From: DIGJ01 sp041739345
GTDB taxonomy: Bacteria; Bacillota; Clostridia; Lachnospirales; Lachnospiraceae
Assembly: GCA_041739345.1 (NCBI GenBank)
Contig: JBGSNZ010000022.1
Coordinates: 62,001 to 126,000, forward strand
Length of the DNA: 64,000 nucleotides
Direction: 5' to 3'
Shown here: positions 1 through 7,467 of the stretch, in pieces
Numbering within the stretch: the first letter of the stretch is position 1
How the letters are laid out: each line of letters starts with the position of its first letter
Notes under the pieces: generated by a model
Seen by the model: only the letters and a program-made list of their open reading frames with translations
Told to the model about the DNA's origin: nothing
The model's database searches: none
Program-made: the position numbers and the translations under genes

Positions 1-672
1 GACTATACCACCCAGGTTGGACAGGCTGTTGTAACAAATGAAGAAATTCAAAGGCTTGTTGATTTGGCACCAGATAAATTCATTGGATTTGCTGGGGCAG
101 ATCCATATGATGAACGCGCAGCCGAAAAACTTGAGTACGCATTTACACAACTTAACTTAAGTGGCTTAAAACTCCATCCATCCAGACAGCATTTTTATCC
201 AAACGATGCAATACTAAGGCCTTTGATTGAAGTATGTGAACGATATAATAAACCGATTATTTTTCACAGCGGCTTGTCGATGGAACCAGATACTTATACG
301 AAGTATGCAAGACCGACGGAGTTTGAAGAACTGGCCGCAAACCATCCAAATTTAAGGATTTGCCTGGCACATTTTGGGTGGCCATGGGTGCAGGAAACTG
401 CCATGCTAATGCTAAAGTATCCCAATGTATATGCGGATACTGGTCTTTTGTATTTTGACAATGCCTATGAGTTTTATGAACGAGTGTTTCACCATGATAT
501 TCCTGTTACCTGGATAGATAGAAGTCTTCGCCATCAGGTGATGTTTGGAAGCAATAATCCACGCTTTGAGCAGATACGCATGGCAGATGCGATTACAAAA
601 CTTGGATATAGGGACAGTACATTGGAACTTATCAAAGGTGGGAATGCAATGGAGTTTCTGAATGGGCGATAA
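1..672 (+). CDS. Amidohydrolase-family TIM-barrel hydrolase, 5' end outside the window
   Basis: The frame is open from base 1 with no start codon in a good context, so the N-terminus lies outside the window; 223 residues are visible. The sequence reads as the C-terminal part of an amidohydrolase_2 metal-dependent hydrolase: a GLKLHPS strand, an IIFHSGLS strand (putative metal His), LAHFGWPW, a YADTG strand and a closing MFGSNNPR segment. In most family members the last motif is GSD(Y/F)P, and its Asp is a metal or catalytic residue; here it is Asn, so either the register is shifted or the chemistry differs. The stop is 18 bases before yjbQ, so the two are probably one transcript. The substrate is not readable from the sequence. 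Confidence 0.75.
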   Translation, partial: DYTTQVGQAVVTNEEIQRLVDLAPDKFIGFAGADPYDERAAEKLEYAFTQLNLSGLKLHPSRQHFYPNDAILRPLIEVCERYNKPIIFHSGLSMEPDTYTKYARPTEFEELAANHPNLRICLAHFGWPWVQETAMLMLKYPNVYADTGLLYFDNAYEFYERVFHHDIPVTWIDRSLRHQVMFGSNNPRFEQIRMADAITKLGYRDSTLELIKGGNAMEFLNGR

Positions 673-690
673 ATTGGAGGTATAAGCAGG

Positions 691-1119
691 ATGGTTATAT
701 TAAAGCAAATTAAGCTTTTGACAACCGGATACAATCGGTTTGTCTTAATCACGGAACAGGTGATAGAGCTTGTACGGGAAAGTAACATAACAAATGGAAT
801 AGTTCATGTAATTACAAAACATACAACCACCGGAATTACCGTCAACGAATCGTTGGAATGTTTGGAAAGTGACATCGAAGAGTTTTTGTCACGGCTTGTT
901 CCAGAACATTTACCATATGCGCATGCTAGAATGCTTCCGGACTATGGCTCTACGGCGGGTAATCCCACCGGACATTTAAAGGCACATCTGACGGGAAACC
1001 ATTGCCATTTTATAATCAGTGATGGTGAAGTCTTAAAAGGAGATGCACAGGATATCTATTTTTGTGAATTCGATGGACCAGCACAGCGGACCGTGTTGGT
1101 ACAGATAATCGGAGAATAA
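691..1119 (+). CDS. yjbQ: YjbQ-family (UPF0047) secondary thiamine-phosphate synthase-like protein
   Basis: 142 residues, the usual full length for this small beta-rich trimer-forming family. Conserved landmarks are visible: VITKHTTTGITVNE near residue 40, the GNPTGHLKAHLTGN segment near residue 90, and the closing EFDGPAQRTVLVQI. E. coli YjbQ has weak thiamine-phosphate synthase activity, but the physiological role of the family is uncertain. A TTGGAGG ribosome binding site precedes the ATG. It sits between an amidohydrolase and an Amadori-product locus; no thiamine gene is nearby, so a thiamine role is not supported by context. Confidence 0.85.
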   Translation: MVILKQIKLLTTGYNRFVLITEQVIELVRESNITNGIVHVITKHTTTGITVNESLECLESDIEEFLSRLVPEHLPYAHARMLPDYGSTAGNPTGHLKAHLTGNHCHFIISDGEVLKGDAQDIYFCEFDGPAQRTVLVQIIGE

Positions 1120-1159
1120 AAAAACAACATGCAATCATGCGTGATGTTGATAAAGAGGG

Positions 1160-1178
1160 TCAGGCACTTTAAGCCTGA
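1160..1178 (+). other. Small intercistronic hairpin before the permease gene
   Basis: TCAGGC (1160-1165) pairs with GCCTGA (1173-1178) around a 7-base loop, just upstream of the permease ribosome binding site. There is no T-run, so it is not an obvious terminator; it may modulate translation or transcript stability. Confidence 0.35.
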
Positions 1179-1203
1179 AAACAAATTAAAAGGAGATAAA
1201 AGT

Positions 1204-2553
1204 ATGTCAAATCAACACAATGAAACGGAATTAAAGCGTAAACTTGGCTTAGGTGCTGTTATTGCGCTGGGTGTTGGAACAACCGTTGGATCGGGAATCT
1301 TTTCTTCATTAGGATCCGTTGCGGGTGCAGCAGGAAGTAGTCTATTTCTAGTATTAGCGTTTTTAATTGGAGGAATCGTGCAGATTCCAGCGAACTTCTG
1401 CTATGCAGAGCTTGCAAGCGCATTTCCAGAAGATGGAGGACAATATGTATATTTTAGAGAAGCTGGCTCACGTCCACTTGCCTTTTTGTGTGGTTGGATT
1501 AGCTTCTGGGCAACCGATCCACCATCTATTTCCATTATGGCACTGGCGATTGCAAATTATCTTGCCTTCTTCATTCCGGTTCATGGAATTGTTTTAAGAA
1601 TTGTTGCAGTTGTATTTGTATTGATTTTCATGATGCTTCATTTGCGTTCGGTAGAAGGCGGAAGCAAATTCCAGACCATCATAACAGCGCTCAAGGTTAT
1701 ACCTTTCGTTTTGATTATTGGAATTGGTATTTTCTTTATCAAAGGGGATTTGTTCCTTTCTGCAGCACCTCTTACTGGAATTGCAGCTACAGGAATTACT
1801 GCTCTTTTAGCAGGAGTTTCTGCAACGACCTGGTCATTTGATGGTATGGGTGCGGCATGCTATATGTCGGGTGAAATCAAAAAACCTGAAAAAAACATAC
1901 CAAAAGGGCTGATTTTAACAGCGTTTATCGTCCTTGCATTATATGTAGGCTTAACTTTAACAGCATCTGGTCTTTTATCTGTTGATGAACTTGCTACATC
2001 AGATGCGCCAATTGCTTTACTTGCATCCAAGATACCTTTAATTGGTGGATATGCTGGTACGGTTGTCGCAATTATGGCTGTTATTGTTGTTATTGGTTCT
2101 CTTTCTAGCTGCATTATGTTTCAGCCAAGAATCGAATACGCAATGGCAAAAGATGGATTATTCTTTAAATCCTTTGCTAAGGTACATCCAAAATATGAAA
2201 CACCATATTTTTCAATTATTGTACAGTGTGCCGTTGCAATTATTCTGATATTTGCAACCTCTCTTTCTGACCTTTTGGGATATTTTACATTAGTTGCTTT
2301 GTTAAAGAATTTCCTTACGTTTGGTACTGTACTTGTACTTCGTAACAAACCAAATTATAAACCTACATACAGAATGCCAGCCAGACTATTGATGGTAGCA
2401 GTAGCTATGCTTATGACAGGAACCTTAATCTTCTCAACTTTTGTATGGGCTCCAGCAGCAGGAATTACCTGTGCTATTATTGCAGTTGCAACAGGACTTC
2501 CAGTATATTATTTCTGGGAAAGTAGAAATAAAAAAGCGCAGAAGAATGCATAA
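1204..2553 (+). CDS. frlA: APC-family permease, probable fructoselysine/psicoselysine transporter (FrlA-like)
   Basis: 449 residues from the ATG at 1204, chosen because AAAAGGAGAT lies just upstream; an in-frame start at 1129 lacks such a site. The protein is a 12-segment amino acid-polyamine-organocation permease: the unwound-helix motif GVGTTVGSGIF is near residue 25, and hydrophobic helices continue to the lysine-rich C-terminus. Length and neighbours match E. coli FrlA (445 residues), which imports glycated lysine. The assignment to fructoselysine rests on the kinase and deglycase encoded downstream, not on a substrate motif. A free amino acid substrate cannot be excluded. Confidence 0.75.
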   Translation: MSNQHNETELKRKLGLGAVIALGVGTTVGSGIFSSLGSVAGAAGSSLFLVLAFLIGGIVQIPANFCYAELASAFPEDGGQYVYFREAGSRPLAFLCGWISFWATDPPSISIMALAIANYLAFFIPVHGIVLRIVAVVFVLIFMMLHLRSVEGGSKFQTIITALKVIPFVLIIGIGIFFIKGDLFLSAAPLTGIAATGITALLAGVSATTWSFDGMGAACYMSGEIKKPEKNIPKGLILTAFIVLALYVGLTLTASGLLSVDELATSDAPIALLASKIPLIGGYAGTVVAIMAVIVVIGSLSSCIMFQPRIEYAMAKDGLFFKSFAKVHPKYETPYFSIIVQCAVAIILIFATSLSDLLGYFTLVALLKNFLTFGTVLVLRNKPNYKPTYRMPARLLMVAVAMLMTGTLIFSTFVWAPAAGITCAIIAVATGLPVYYFWESRNKKAQKNA

Positions 2554-2577
2554 GATAACTTTTGTTATGAGGTGAGA

Positions 2578-2606
2578 TTGACACTTGCTGGCAGATGACT
2601 TAAGAT
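2578..2606 (+). promoter_or_regulatory. Sigma-A-type promoter for the gntR-frlD-gntR-frlB operon
   Basis: TTGACA at 2578-2583 and TAAGAT at 2601-2606 are separated by 17 bases. It lies between the permease and the first GntR gene, so the downstream genes can be expressed independently of the permease. Confidence 0.6.
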
Positions 2607-2626
2607 TTAACTAATAGAATAGTTAA
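2607..2626. promoter_or_regulatory. Inverted-repeat operator candidate directly after the -10 box
   Basis: TTAACTA (2607-2613) and TAGTTAA (2620-2626) form a perfect 7-bp dyad around a 6-base spacer. Its position at the expected transcription start is typical of a repressor site; one of the two GntR/UTRA proteins encoded immediately downstream is the natural candidate. Confidence 0.5.
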
Positions 2627-2654
2627 TAAAGGAAGAAGAAAAGGAATATCTGCC

Positions 2655-3377
2655 ATGAGTTTGGACAACCAAAGGCCACGCGAAGATGCGATGGAAAAAA
2701 TAGAAAGTTTTATAATTGAAAACAGATTAAAACCAAATGATAAATTACCTTCGGAACGAAATATGTGCATGATGTGGGAATTCAACCGCACCACCCTTCG
2801 AAGTGCCATCAAACAGTTGATTTCGGAAGGTAAGATTTACAGTAAGAATGGTTCTGGCACCTTTGTATCAAGAAAGAAGCTTATGAAGAATCTCCAGGAT
2901 GTGGAAGGTTTTTATGAGACGGCAAAGAAAGAAGACCGGATTGTTTTAAGTAAAATAATCAGTTCCGAAATCTGTGAGACAACAAAAGAAATAGGAAAAA
3001 GAATGGAACTTCCATTGGGACATAAGCTTTTACAGGTGATACGAATCCGTTTTTTAGAAGAGGTTCCGGTGATGTATGAAACTTCTTATCTGGATTATGA
3101 ACGTTTTCCGGATATGGACAAGTATATCACAGAGACTTCTTCGCTGTATAAGATACTGGCGAAAGAATACAACCTGGACATAACAGGTGGTAAAGAAAAG
3201 TTAAGTATTGCATATTGCGATGAAAAAGAAGCACATTATCTTGAGATTAATGAAGGTGATCCGGTTATTTATCAGTCGGGTGTTGCGGTTGATGATAAAG
3301 GTAAGATATTTGAATATTTTAAATCAATTACCCGCTCCGAGTATGTCTGCTTTGCAAGCGAATTAAAACGACTCTAA
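2655..3377 (+). CDS. GntR-family regulator with UTRA effector domain (first of two)
   Basis: 240 residues. The N-terminal winged helix (about residues 5-75) carries the GntR signature LPSERNMCMMWEFNRTTLRSA followed by a GSGTFVS wing. The rest (about 80-240) is a UTRA/HutC ligand-binding fold with the typical pattern of a bulky effector pocket (LLQVIRIRF, PVMYETSYLD) and a terminal EYFKSITR segment. UTRA regulators usually bind sugar phosphates or related small molecules. It sits in the frl-like operon directly behind a promoter and palindrome, so autoregulation is likely. The presence of a second GntR gene 0.8 kb downstream suggests two effectors or two target promoters. Confidence 0.88.
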   Translation: MSLDNQRPREDAMEKIESFIIENRLKPNDKLPSERNMCMMWEFNRTTLRSAIKQLISEGKIYSKNGSGTFVSRKKLMKNLQDVEGFYETAKKEDRIVLSKIISSEICETTKEIGKRMELPLGHKLLQVIRIRFLEEVPVMYETSYLDYERFPDMDKYITETSSLYKILAKEYNLDITGGKEKLSIAYCDEKEAHYLEINEGDPVIYQSGVAVDDKGKIFEYFKSITRSEYVCFASELKRL

Positions 3378-3403
3378 GCGGGTGGTTGTAAGGAGGACTT
3401 ACG

Positions 3404-4189
3404 ATGAAGATAGCAGCAGTTGGGGACAATTGTATGGATGTATATGACGGTATGGGTGAAGCTTATCCAGGTGGAAATCCAGTAAACGTTGCAGTATATT
3501 TTGTAAGACTTGGAGGCGAAGCTTCTTATACGGGTGCAGTCGGAACGGATGTATATGGAAACCGAATGAAGGACGCGATTGCAGCAAAAGGTGTAGATAC
3601 GACGCACATTCATTTTATGGAAGGAACTACGGCAATTACGCATGTGGAGCTAAAAGATGGAGATCGCGTTTTTGGAGACTATGAGGAAGGCGTTCTTGCT
3701 GATTTTAAATTAACAAAGGAAGATATCGATTTTCTTTGCAGTCAGGACTTAGTTGTATCAGGATTATGGGGAAATGTGGAACATAATTTAGCACAAATTC
3801 GTAGCCGAGGTGTAAAAGTTGCTTTTGATGCAGCAACAAGACCAGATGATGAGGCCTCTCTAATAGCAATACCACATGTGAATTATCTGTTTTTTGCGAC
3901 AGATGATGCAGAAACAGAAGAACTAAGAGAAAAAATGATTGAGATTTACAAAAATGGCCCAGAGCTTGTAATTGCTACATTAGGCGAGCAAGGGAGCATT
4001 GTATATAATGGAACAAATTTTATTCGGTTTGGAATCATTCCATGTAAAGTGGTAGATACAATGGGAGCCGGAGATAGCTATATAGCCGGATTTTTAAAAG
4101 GTATATTAGAAGGCAAAACAATAGAAGAATGTATGAAAATGGGAGCATCCAATTCCAGTATTACTCTGGAATATCGGGGTGCTTGGTAG
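3404..4189 (+). CDS. frlD: PfkB-family kinase, probable fructoselysine 6-kinase (FrlD-like)
   Basis: 261 residues, the same length as E. coli FrlD. Ribokinase-fold features: the N-terminal GDNCMDVY strand, the PGGNPVNVAVYFVRLGG sugar-binding motif near residue 25, and the C-terminal DTMGAGDSYIAGF motif near residue 217 with the catalytic Asp and anion hole. The protein is shorter than ordinary fructokinases and ends soon after that motif, as FrlD does. It would phosphorylate fructoselysine at C6 with ATP. AAGGAGG precedes the ATG. Together with the FrlB-like deglycase downstream it makes a complete catabolic pair. Confidence 0.85.
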   Translation: MKIAAVGDNCMDVYDGMGEAYPGGNPVNVAVYFVRLGGEASYTGAVGTDVYGNRMKDAIAAKGVDTTHIHFMEGTTAITHVELKDGDRVFGDYEEGVLADFKLTKEDIDFLCSQDLVVSGLWGNVEHNLAQIRSRGVKVAFDAATRPDDEASLIAIPHVNYLFFATDDAETEELREKMIEIYKNGPELVIATLGEQGSIVYNGTNFIRFGIIPCKVVDTMGAGDSYIAGFLKGILEGKTIEECMKMGASNSSITLEYRGAW

Positions 4190-4208
4190 AACGGAAGGAG
4201 ATTTTACG

Positions 4209-4937
4209 TTGAAAAAGTCAGCAGGAATAGATTATCAGTCATCCATTTACTTACAGCTTAGAGAGGTTGTAAGAAATAAAATTGAAGAGGGAGAATATCT
4301 TCCTGGTACAGCGATTCCATCTGAGAATGCATTGGCAGATATGTATGGAATTAACAGGCTTACTGTGCGTAATGCAATTGATGAACTGGTAAATGAAGGT
4401 CTGTTAAAACGGGTACAGGGAAAGGGTGTTTACGTCCTTGCACCAATTGAGCGTGACTTAGAAGTCTTAGGAGGATTTTCTCAGACTATGAATGATAAAA
4501 ATCTTCAGCCAAAGAAGAAAATTCTACAAAGAGGCCAACGTAAAGCTGGAAGTAAATATGCCGAAATATTCAAAATTAACGAAGAAGATGATTTGTATTA
4601 TATAAAACGCCTGGATTATGCAGATGGAGAAGCAATCGCATTGCAGGAGATTTTTATCCCATATAACCTTGTGCCGAAAATGGAGGGAATCGATCCTTCT
4701 GTATTCAGTATGTTTGAAATATATAAATTTTATGGGATAAATCCGGTAAGAGCATGGCAGACTCTTGATTTGGTAAGCTTGACTCAGGCAGATGCAAGAC
4801 TTCTCGATATTTCGAAAGATCAGACTGTATTTCTATTTTCTTGTATTACATATGATGAGTACGAAAATGTTATTGAATATTCTCGTTCCTATACAAGAGG
4901 AGACAAATGTAATTTCACGGTACATTTCCATAAATAA
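4209..4937 (+). CDS. GntR-family regulator with UTRA domain (FrlR-like, second of two)
   Basis: 242 residues from a TTG at 4209, preferred because GGAAGGAG ends 7 bases upstream; an ATG at 4179 would overlap frlD and has no site. The winged helix shows IPSENALADMYGINRLTVRNA and a GKGVYV wing (about residues 10-75), followed by a UTRA domain. E. coli has one such regulator (FrlR) in its frl operon; here there are two unlike copies in one operon. It lies 19 bases after frlD and 18 bases before frlB, so it is cotranscribed with the enzymes. Confidence 0.87.
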   Translation: MKKSAGIDYQSSIYLQLREVVRNKIEEGEYLPGTAIPSENALADMYGINRLTVRNAIDELVNEGLLKRVQGKGVYVLAPIERDLEVLGGFSQTMNDKNLQPKKKILQRGQRKAGSKYAEIFKINEEDDLYYIKRLDYADGEAIALQEIFIPYNLVPKMEGIDPSVFSMFEIYKFYGINPVRAWQTLDLVSLTQADARLLDISKDQTVFLFSCITYDEYENVIEYSRSYTRGDKCNFTVHFHK

Positions 4938-4955
4938 ATAAGTTAGGAGTAAGCT

Positions 4956-5969
4956 ATGTTAAAATTTGATGAACAAAAACAAATAGATAGTGTGAAGGGT
5001 GCTTTAATGATCCGTCCACAAATAGAAAAGGCAGTCGATGAAATCCAAAAAGAGGGATTTGACGGAATCTATTTTATAGGAATCGGTGGAACCTGGGCCT
5101 CTGGCATGCAGGTTGAGGTATACTTAAGAGGAAGAAGTACATTACCAGTTTATGTGGAGAATGCAGCAGAATTTATTACCACTGGAAATAAGCGTTTTAC
5201 AAATAAATCGGTAGTTATTTTTTCATCTGTAACAGGAAGTACAGCAGAGATGGTGGATGCCATTAAAAAAGCAAAAGAAATAGGAGCAAGAGTATTTGGC
5301 TTTATTGATGTAGAAGATGCACCACTTGCAAAAATGTGTGATATCTGCATTTCTTATCCAATGAATGAACAGCTTAAATTTTATATGGTTGCAAACCGTT
5401 TGATGTATAACAATGGGGAATTCCCAGCGTATGATACATATAATCAGGAAATGGAAAACTATCTTCCAAAAGCGCTTGTAGAAGTTGAAAAGAAAGCTGA
5501 TGAATGGGCAGCAGGTTATGCAAAAGAAAAATATCAGTACTATAAAGAGCATCCAGATATGCCACATTATTTCGTTGGAGCAGGTAACCATTGGGGAGCA
5601 ACGTATTCCTATGCAATGTGTTACTGGGAGGAACAGCTCTGGATTCGAACAAAGTCGATAACTTCTGCTGAATTTTTCCATGGAATGTTGGAGATTATCG
5701 AAGCAGAAACACCGGTAACTGTATTTGTTGGGGAAGATGAACAAAGACCATTGTCAGAGCGAGTTGCTGCATTTTTACCGAAGGTATGCAAGAATTATGC
5801 CGTGATTGATACCAAAGACTATGAACTGAAGGGTATTCGGGCTGAGTTTAGAGGCTCTGTTTCTCATTTAGTTATGCATGCAGTCAATAATCGGGTAGAT
5901 GCTCATTTGGAAAAAGAATTCAGACATCCAATGGTAATTCGACGCTATTACCGACAGTTTAGTTATTAA
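4956..5969 (+). CDS. frlB: SIS-domain deglycase, probable fructoselysine-6-phosphate deglycase (FrlB-like)
   Basis: 337 residues (E. coli FrlB is about 340). Tandem sugar-isomerase domains are visible: IYFIGIGGTWASGMQVE near residue 30, the phosphate-binding VIFSSVTGSTAEM near residue 88, and a second domain with YFVGAGNHWGATYSYA. A glutamate-containing SAEFFHGMLEI segment follows, the region carrying the catalytic Glu in FrlB and GlmS isomerase domains. The reaction would split fructoselysine 6-phosphate into glucose 6-phosphate and lysine. AGTTAGGAGT precedes the ATG. No FrlC-type epimerase is present, so psicoselysine use is not supported. Confidence 0.85.
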   Translation: MLKFDEQKQIDSVKGALMIRPQIEKAVDEIQKEGFDGIYFIGIGGTWASGMQVEVYLRGRSTLPVYVENAAEFITTGNKRFTNKSVVIFSSVTGSTAEMVDAIKKAKEIGARVFGFIDVEDAPLAKMCDICISYPMNEQLKFYMVANRLMYNNGEFPAYDTYNQEMENYLPKALVEVEKKADEWAAGYAKEKYQYYKEHPDMPHYFVGAGNHWGATYSYAMCYWEEQLWIRTKSITSAEFFHGMLEIIEAETPVTVFVGEDEQRPLSERVAAFLPKVCKNYAVIDTKDYELKGIRAEFRGSVSHLVMHAVNNRVDAHLEKEFRHPMVIRRYYRQFSY

Positions 5970-6031
5970 GAAAAGTTAATAACAGCAAAAGCAGAGATAC
6001 TTTGAAATAATAATGAATATAATAAAAATAG

Positions 6032-6080
6032 AAATGCCAGAGAGCTTATTTGTTAAACTAACGTTCTCTGGCATTTTTAT
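6032..6080. terminator. Bidirectional terminator between frlB and the convergent dehydrogenase
   Basis: AAATGCCAGAGA (6032-6043) pairs perfectly with TCTCTGGCATTT (6065-6076), with A-rich sequence before and a T-run after, so it can serve both convergent genes. Confidence 0.8.
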
Positions 6081-6118
6081 TTTTATTATTGGGTGATTTT
6101 TTTACTATTATTTCAAAT

Positions 6119-7213
6119 TTACTTAAAATATTCCTGTCCTAGAAGGTCTACAGCTAATAAAGCATCATATAATTGATCCGGTGTAACATCACCAGCCATA
6201 TTATGGATGGATTCACCCGGAGCGCAGGCCTTCTCAGCTGCGATATGAACACGCTCTACATCGGTTACGCCTACTTCTTTTAATGTAAGAGGAAGACCTA
6301 CACTAAAACAGAAATCCATTACTTCTTTAATTTCTTCTTTTGGAGCATTTTCAAGGAAGAGCTGAGCAATCGTTCCAAGCGCAACCAAAGAACCATGCAT
6401 GGTTGATTCACATTCGGACAATGCTGTAAATCCATTATATACGGAATGTGCAACTGCAAGACCACCATTATCTGCGCCAACACCACTTAGATACGTATTA
6501 GCTTCAATGATAGCGTCCAGTGCAGGAGTTACCACATGTCGGTCAGATGCAAGCATTGCCTGATAGCCGCATTTTAATAAAGTTTTATAACATAATTCAC
6601 AAAGGGCCATAGAGGATAACATAATTCCACCATTTTCAAGACTTGGAGAATCGGTTCTTAAGCATGCTCTTGCTTCAAAATAAGTTCCGAGCGCATCACC
6701 CATACCAGCTACCAGAAATTTTGTTGGAGCATTGGCAATGATTTCACTGTCTACGATAACTGCTTCCGGATTTTTTGGATAGAATAAATAGGTATTAAAT
6801 GTACCGTCGTCATTATAAATAACAGAAAGTCCGGTACAAGGAGCGTCCGTTGCGCATACGGTAGGGATGATGGCTACTGGAAGTTTTTCATAATGAGCAG
6901 TTGCTTTTGCAGTATCAATTGCGGAACCACCACCTACACCTACAACGACTTCAATATGTTCATCACGGATTATTTTTCTCATTTTTTCGATTTCTCCATT
7001 TGAACTGATTCCTCCAAAGATTTCAAAATGTAATTTACAGTCGGAACCTTCAAAACTTTTTTCTATTTTACTTTTACAGCTTTTATATGCACTGTTGCTG
7101 CAAATAAATAAAAACGAAGATCCTAAATTTTTTGTTTCCTGATTGAAATTGTATAAGGCACCCTTTCCCTGAACGTACTTTAATGGAGCCCTAAATAATT
7201 TAATAACTGCCAT
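6119..7213 (-). CDS. gldA: Iron-containing alcohol dehydrogenase family, glycerol dehydrogenase type
   Basis: 364 residues, full length for GldA. The N-terminal dinucleotide domain has VVGVGGGSAIDTAKA near residue 92. The C-terminal helical domain carries the three metal ligands expected in the family: Asp in GMGDALGTYFEA (about 173), His in GLAVAHSVYNG (about 256) and His in STMHGSLVALG (about 273). Family members oxidise glycerol to dihydroxyacetone with NAD+ and a divalent metal. GAAGGAAAG precedes the ATG. It is monocistronic and convergent with frlB. Related enzymes use 1,2-diols or glycerol phosphate, so the exact substrate is uncertain. Confidence 0.85.
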   Translation of the reverse strand: MAVIKLFRAPLKYVQGKGALYNFNQETKNLGSSFLFICSNSAYKSCKSKIEKSFEGSDCKLHFEIFGGISSNGEIEKMRKIIRDEHIEVVVGVGGGSAIDTAKATAHYEKLPVAIIPTVCATDAPCTGLSVIYNDDGTFNTYLFYPKNPEAVIVDSEIIANAPTKFLVAGMGDALGTYFEARACLRTDSPSLENGGIMLSSMALCELCYKTLLKCGYQAMLASDRHVVTPALDAIIEANTYLSGVGADNGGLAVAHSVYNGFTALSECESTMHGSLVALGTIAQLFLENAPKEEIKEVMDFCFSVGLPLTLKEVGVTDVERVHIAAEKACAPGESIHNMAGDVTPDQLYDALLAVDLLGQEYFK

Positions 7214-7467
7214 TGACTTTCCTTCTTTCTACTGTGTGAAATAATTAACGTTATTTTTTTGTCAATATTATAATAACATTTTCATTTCATTTATACAAGA
7301 AAAATTTCTGTGTAAAAAATATGGAAATAAGAGGAAATTAGTGTGATGAAGTATTGTACTGCTTTGGTAAGGATGATATACTCCTATTACAAAATGAGAT
7401 AAACTGTGTTGATTACATTTATAGAAAAAGTGTTTGAGAAACAGAGGGATAAACAGGAGGTTCGATC
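7214..7467. other. Divergent spacer between dehydrogenase and response regulator
   Basis: No gene. It holds the regulator promoter listed separately and, on the dehydrogenase side, a TAACGTTA palindrome at 7246-7253 inside an A+T-rich stretch that could be an operator. Confidence 0.4.
7354..7382 (+). promoter_or_regulatory. Promoter for the YesN/YesM-type two-component genes
   Basis: TTGTAC (7354-7359) and TATACT (7377-7382) with a 17-base spacer, about 85 bases before the response-regulator ATG. Confidence 0.5.

Noticed and set aside
5223..5744. 173-codon open frame on the minus strand
   Set aside because: Lies fully opposite frlB, lacks a ribosome binding site and reads as a Cys/Phe-rich shadow.
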